Source of the DNA: JBBRTJ01 sp038244535
Lineage (GTDB): Bacteria > Actinomycetota > Acidimicrobiia > Acidimicrobiales > Ilumatobacteraceae
Assembly (NCBI GenBank): GCA_038244535.1
Contig: JBBRTJ010000060.1
Span: forward strand, 1 to 23,405
Direction: 5' to 3'
DNA length: 23,405 bases
Shown in pieces: positions 21,159 to 23,405 of the stretch. The first letter of the stretch is position 1. Each line of letters starts with the position of its first letter. Below the pieces are notes generated by a model. The model searched no databases. It was not told the DNA's origin and worked only from the letters and a program-made list of their open reading frames with translations. Position numbers and translations under genes: made by a program.

Positions 21159-22778
21159 ATGGGGAAGCTCCGGGGAACGGCCCGCAACCGCAGAGTGACG
21201 TGGGGCGGGATCAGCGCGGGCCTTCTGCTGGCGGCGGGATGCGCGTCGGGATCGGCGGTCGTGGCCCGCTCGACGACCTCGGCCGTGAGCGCGTCCACCA
21301 GCACCGTCGCCCTTCCCGGCGTCACCACCTCGACCGCTGGCGCCACCACCACCGTCTCGGTGGTGCCCACCACGACCACGACCACGACCGCGGCCGAACC
21401 GGCGCAGGCCGGGGCCACGCGCCTGCGGATGCGCACCGGCCCCTTCACGGTGGCCTCGGGCCAGAACGCCATCGAGTTCGCGCCGTCGATGCCGCAGCCC
21501 ACGCAGAGCGGCTGGATCGTGCGGATGGCGCCCAACCTCGAACGGGCCGACGGGTCCGTCCCGCCCGTCGACGTGATCCACCTCCACCACGGCGTCTGGC
21601 TCAACGCCTCGCGCCAGGACGCTACGTCCGGCCTCCCGGAGCGCTTCTTGGCTGCGGGCGAGGAGAAGACGATCACCTCGTTCCCAGCCGGCTTCGGCTA
21701 CCGCTACGAGCGCACCGACCGCTGGGTCCTCAGCTACATGCTCCACAACCTGTTCCCCACCACCGAGCAGCTCTGGATCACCTACGACCTCGACCTGATC
21801 CCCGACGGAGCACCGCAGGCGGCTGGGATCGTGCCGGTGCACCCAGTGTGGATGGACGTGCAGAACGGCAGCGCCTACCCGGTGTTCGACGTCCTCAAGG
21901 CGAGCGGCACCGCAGGGCGCTACACGTACCCGGACAACGACCCGGCCTACCCTCGAACCGGTGGTCGCAACGAGTGGGTCGTCGCCCGCCCCGGCGTGCT
22001 CATCGGCACGGCCGTGCACCTCCACCCCGGAGGTCTCTACGGCGATCTCCAACTGAGGCGCGCCGGCCGCACCGCCCTGCTGTTCCGGTCCGAGGCGCAC
22101 TACTTCGAGCCGGCAGGCGCCGTGAGCTGGGACGTCGCCATGACGGCGACGCTGGCGTCGTGGCGGGTGGCGGTCAAGGCCGGCGACGTGCTGCGAGTGA
22201 GTGTGACCTACGACTCGGCGCGGGCCTCGTGGTACGAGTCGATGGGGATCATGGTGGCTTGGATGGCCGACGCCGGCACCGGTGCCGATCCCTTCACGAC
22301 CAACGTGAACGTGCCCGGCCAGCTCACCCACGGGCACCTGGCCGAGAACGACCACCACGGCGGCGAGCCTGCCGGCCTGCCTGACGCCCGCACCGCGGCC
22401 ACCGTCCCGGCGCCCGACCGCATCACGATCGACGACTTCACCTACGCCGTGGGTGACACCAGCGAGGGCAACCACCCCATCCCCCAGCTCCGCCAAGGGC
22501 AGCCGGTGCTGTTCGACAACCTCGAGGCGTCGCGCGCCAAGGGGATCTGGCACACGGTTACCGCGTGCAAGCTGCCCTGCAACGGGGCGACTGGCATCGC
22601 CAGCCCGCTGGCCGACGCCGATGTGCCCTTCGACTCGGGCGAACTCGGTACTGGGGGGCCGCCCACGGCCAACCGCACGACCTGGGCGATCCCGTCAGCG
22701 CTGACGCCCGGCACCTACGCGTACTTCTGCCGGATACACCCCTTCATGCGCGGTGCGTTCCAGGTGACCGCCCCCTGA
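21159..22778 (+). CDS. lipoprotein with probable PHM/SURNod19-like copper domain and C-terminal plastocyanin-like domain
   Basis: A 539-residue exported lipoprotein. A basic N-terminus and hydrophobic GISAGLLLAAGC place the lipid-anchored cysteine at C28, followed by a Thr/Ser-rich linker to about residue 85. The central domain (about 90-400) has HLHHGVW (H141, H143, H144), LSYMLHNLF (H196), H228, GTAVHLHPGGLY (H287-x-H289) and ESMGIMVAWM (M362). This HH…H…HxH…M order resembles the CuA/CuB ligands of peptidylglycine monooxygenase (H107/H108/H172 and H242/H244/M314) and the SURNod19 family. The C-terminal domain is a cupredoxin with type I ligands H465, C524, H527 and M530 (YFCRIHPFM). Copper monooxygenase activity is inferred, not shown; a purely structural role is possible. 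A -10-like TACGGT nine bases upstream suggests a leaderless mRNA. Confidence 0.8.
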   Translation: MGKLRGTARNRRVTWGGISAGLLLAAGCASGSAVVARSTTSAVSASTSTVALPGVTTSTAGATTTVSVVPTTTTTTTAAEPAQAGATRLRMRTGPFTVASGQNAIEFAPSMPQPTQSGWIVRMAPNLERADGSVPPVDVIHLHHGVWLNASRQDATSGLPERFLAAGEEKTITSFPAGFGYRYERTDRWVLSYMLHNLFPTTEQLWITYDLDLIPDGAPQAAGIVPVHPVWMDVQNGSAYPVFDVLKASGTAGRYTYPDNDPAYPRTGGRNEWVVARPGVLIGTAVHLHPGGLYGDLQLRRAGRTALLFRSEAHYFEPAGAVSWDVAMTATLASWRVAVKAGDVLRVSVTYDSARASWYESMGIMVAWMADAGTGADPFTTNVNVPGQLTHGHLAENDHHGGEPAGLPDARTAATVPAPDRITIDDFTYAVGDTSEGNHPIPQLRQGQPVLFDNLEASRAKGIWHTVTACKLPCNGATGIASPLADADVPFDSGELGTGGPPTANRTTWAIPSALTPGTYAYFCRIHPFMRGAFQVTAP

Positions 22779-22839
22779 GGCCCTGAAGTGGGCGCAACGG
22801 TGCTACGAAAGCAGCCGTAATCCCCGAGGAGGACGACCA

Positions 22840-23148
22840 ATGGACATCGGACCCGCCGAGCTGATCATCGTGCTGCTGGTCGTGCTGCTGCTGTTCGGCG
22901 GTTCGAAGCTGCCGAAGCTGGCCAAGTCACTGGGTGAGGCCCAGCGCGAGCTGAAGAAGGGGATGTCCGGCGAGGACACCCCCGTTCCCGCTCCTCCACC
23001 GGTCGCTCCCGTTGCTACCGCACCGGCCGCTGCCGCGCCCACTGCCGCGCCCACCCCGGTCGCCGAGGTGCCGACGCCGACACCCGCAGGTGAGCCGGCC
23101 ACCCCGGCCCCGGTCGAGGGTGCCGCGCCCAACCAAGCCTCGGCCTGA
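22840..23148 (+). CDS. tatA: Sec-independent (Tat) translocase subunit TatA
   Basis: A 102-residue TatA/E-type protein, the pore-forming component of the twin-arginine pathway that exports folded proteins. It begins MDIGPAELIIVLLVVLLLFG, a short N-terminal membrane helix with the typical acidic residue. Then come the FGGSKLPKLAKSLGEAQRELKKG hinge and amphipathic helix. The remaining 58 residues are a Pro/Ala-rich, disordered tail common in actinobacterial TatA. GAGGAGG at 22826-22832, seven bases before the ATG, is the strongest ribosome site in the window. TatB/TatC are not adjacent. TatB is less likely, given the short amphipathic helix and the FGGSKLP motif. Confidence 0.95.
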   Translation: MDIGPAELIIVLLVVLLLFGGSKLPKLAKSLGEAQRELKKGMSGEDTPVPAPPPVAPVATAPAAAAPTAAPTPVAEVPTPTPAGEPATPAPVEGAAPNQASA

Positions 23149-23193
23149 CATCGCGCGGGCCGGTGCCTGCTGCAACGTTGCGTGATGTTGGCG

Positions 23194-23405
23194 GAAGTGG
23201 CGAGCGTGGGTGCAGTTGGGGCCTTGAGGCTCGCCACTTCGCGCCGGCGTTGCGGGGTCGGGGCGGGCGTGGGGTGAAGTAGCGAGCGTGGGTGCAGTTG
23301 GGGCCTTGAGGCTCGCCACTTCGCGCCGGCGTTGCGGGGTCGGGGCGGGCGTGGGGCGAAGTAGCGAGCGTGGGTGCAGTTGGGGCCTTGAGGCTCGCCA
23401 CTTCG
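23194..23405. repeat. 82-bp tandem repeat with 12-bp inverted arms, continuing past the window end
   Basis: Units start at 23194, 23276 and 23358; the third is cut by the window end. Each contains GAAGT(G/A)GCGAGC and GCTCGCCACTTC around a 23-nt loop. Arms are 23194-23205/23229-23240, 23276-23287/23311-23322 and 23358-23369/23393-23404. The first unit pairs perfectly; the next two have one A-C mismatch. The intervening 35 bp are nearly identical between units. ORFs through the array are artefacts, since 82 is not a multiple of 3. Could be a REP-like intergenic element, a protein-binding array or a tatA terminator. Confidence 0.9.

Noticed and set aside
23015..23401. Repeat-containing minus-strand ORFs downstream of tatA (MASLKAPTAPTLATS…)
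   Set aside because: The 82-bp period is not a multiple of three and the frames arise from the tandem palindromic repeat; no ribosome site or family resemblance.
23194..23405. CRISPR array
   Set aside because: Units are contiguous 82-bp tandem copies; the segments between the palindromic arms are nearly identical, so there are no unique spacers, and no cas genes are present.

Overview
The window is a very GC-rich, densely packed bacterial chromosome segment with short intergenic gaps. GTG starts are common, and several genes look leaderless, with a -10-like hexamer 6-9 nt before the start codon. Protein content (mycobacterial-type DapC, MenC/NAAAR-type enolase, TatA, MMPL transporter, P450, yybP-ykoY leader on a P-type ATPase) points to Actinomycetota. 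My guess is an Acidimicrobiia-like lineage, but that is inference. I see no tRNA, rRNA, CRISPR array, prophage or insertion sequence. Most of the region is ordinary chromosomal gene content.

Layout. Positions 1-1018 hold two small hypothetical proteins, both beside short direct repeats. A cytochrome P450 (1127-2383) follows, and its stop codon lies inside a tandem 40-bp hairpin repeat. An MMPL/RND exporter (2511-4697, minus) has a promoter carrying a perfect CsoR/CstR-like palindrome. Divergent from it is a DUF2252 kinase-like protein (4862-6301). Next come an HD-domain diiron-oxygenase-like protein (minus) divergent from a MenC/NAAAR enolase, a decayed STAS-domain remnant, and a DEAD-box RNA helicase with a repetitive RG/PG-rich tail that ends in a very strong hairpin. 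Then come a nitroreductase (minus) and a dienelactone hydrolase (plus).

From 12010 to 17797 all genes are on the minus strand: a class II aldolase/adducin-like protein, a DUF3291-GNAT fusion, a large FtsX-type ABC permease without an adjacent ATPase, and DapC of lysine/peptidoglycan biosynthesis. Divergent from dapC is the most informative locus. A good sigma70-type promoter is followed by a yybP-ykoY (Mn2+) riboswitch whose P1 strand can alternatively form a hairpin reaching the ribosome-binding site. The downstream gene encodes a P2-type cation ATPase fused to a C-terminal PGPGW membrane domain, and its early coding region contains a perfect 17-bp inverted repeat.

The window ends with a lipoprotein that joins a probable PHM/SURNod19-like type II copper domain to a plastocyanin-like type I copper domain, then TatA, then an 82-bp tandem repeat with perfect 12-bp inverted arms that runs off the end of the window.

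Functionally, the visible themes are metal handling (Mn2+-responsive exporter, possible metal or sulfur-responsive MMPL operator, copper lipoprotein), redox enzymes, and small palindromic repeat families near gene ends. No defence or biosynthetic cluster is apparent.
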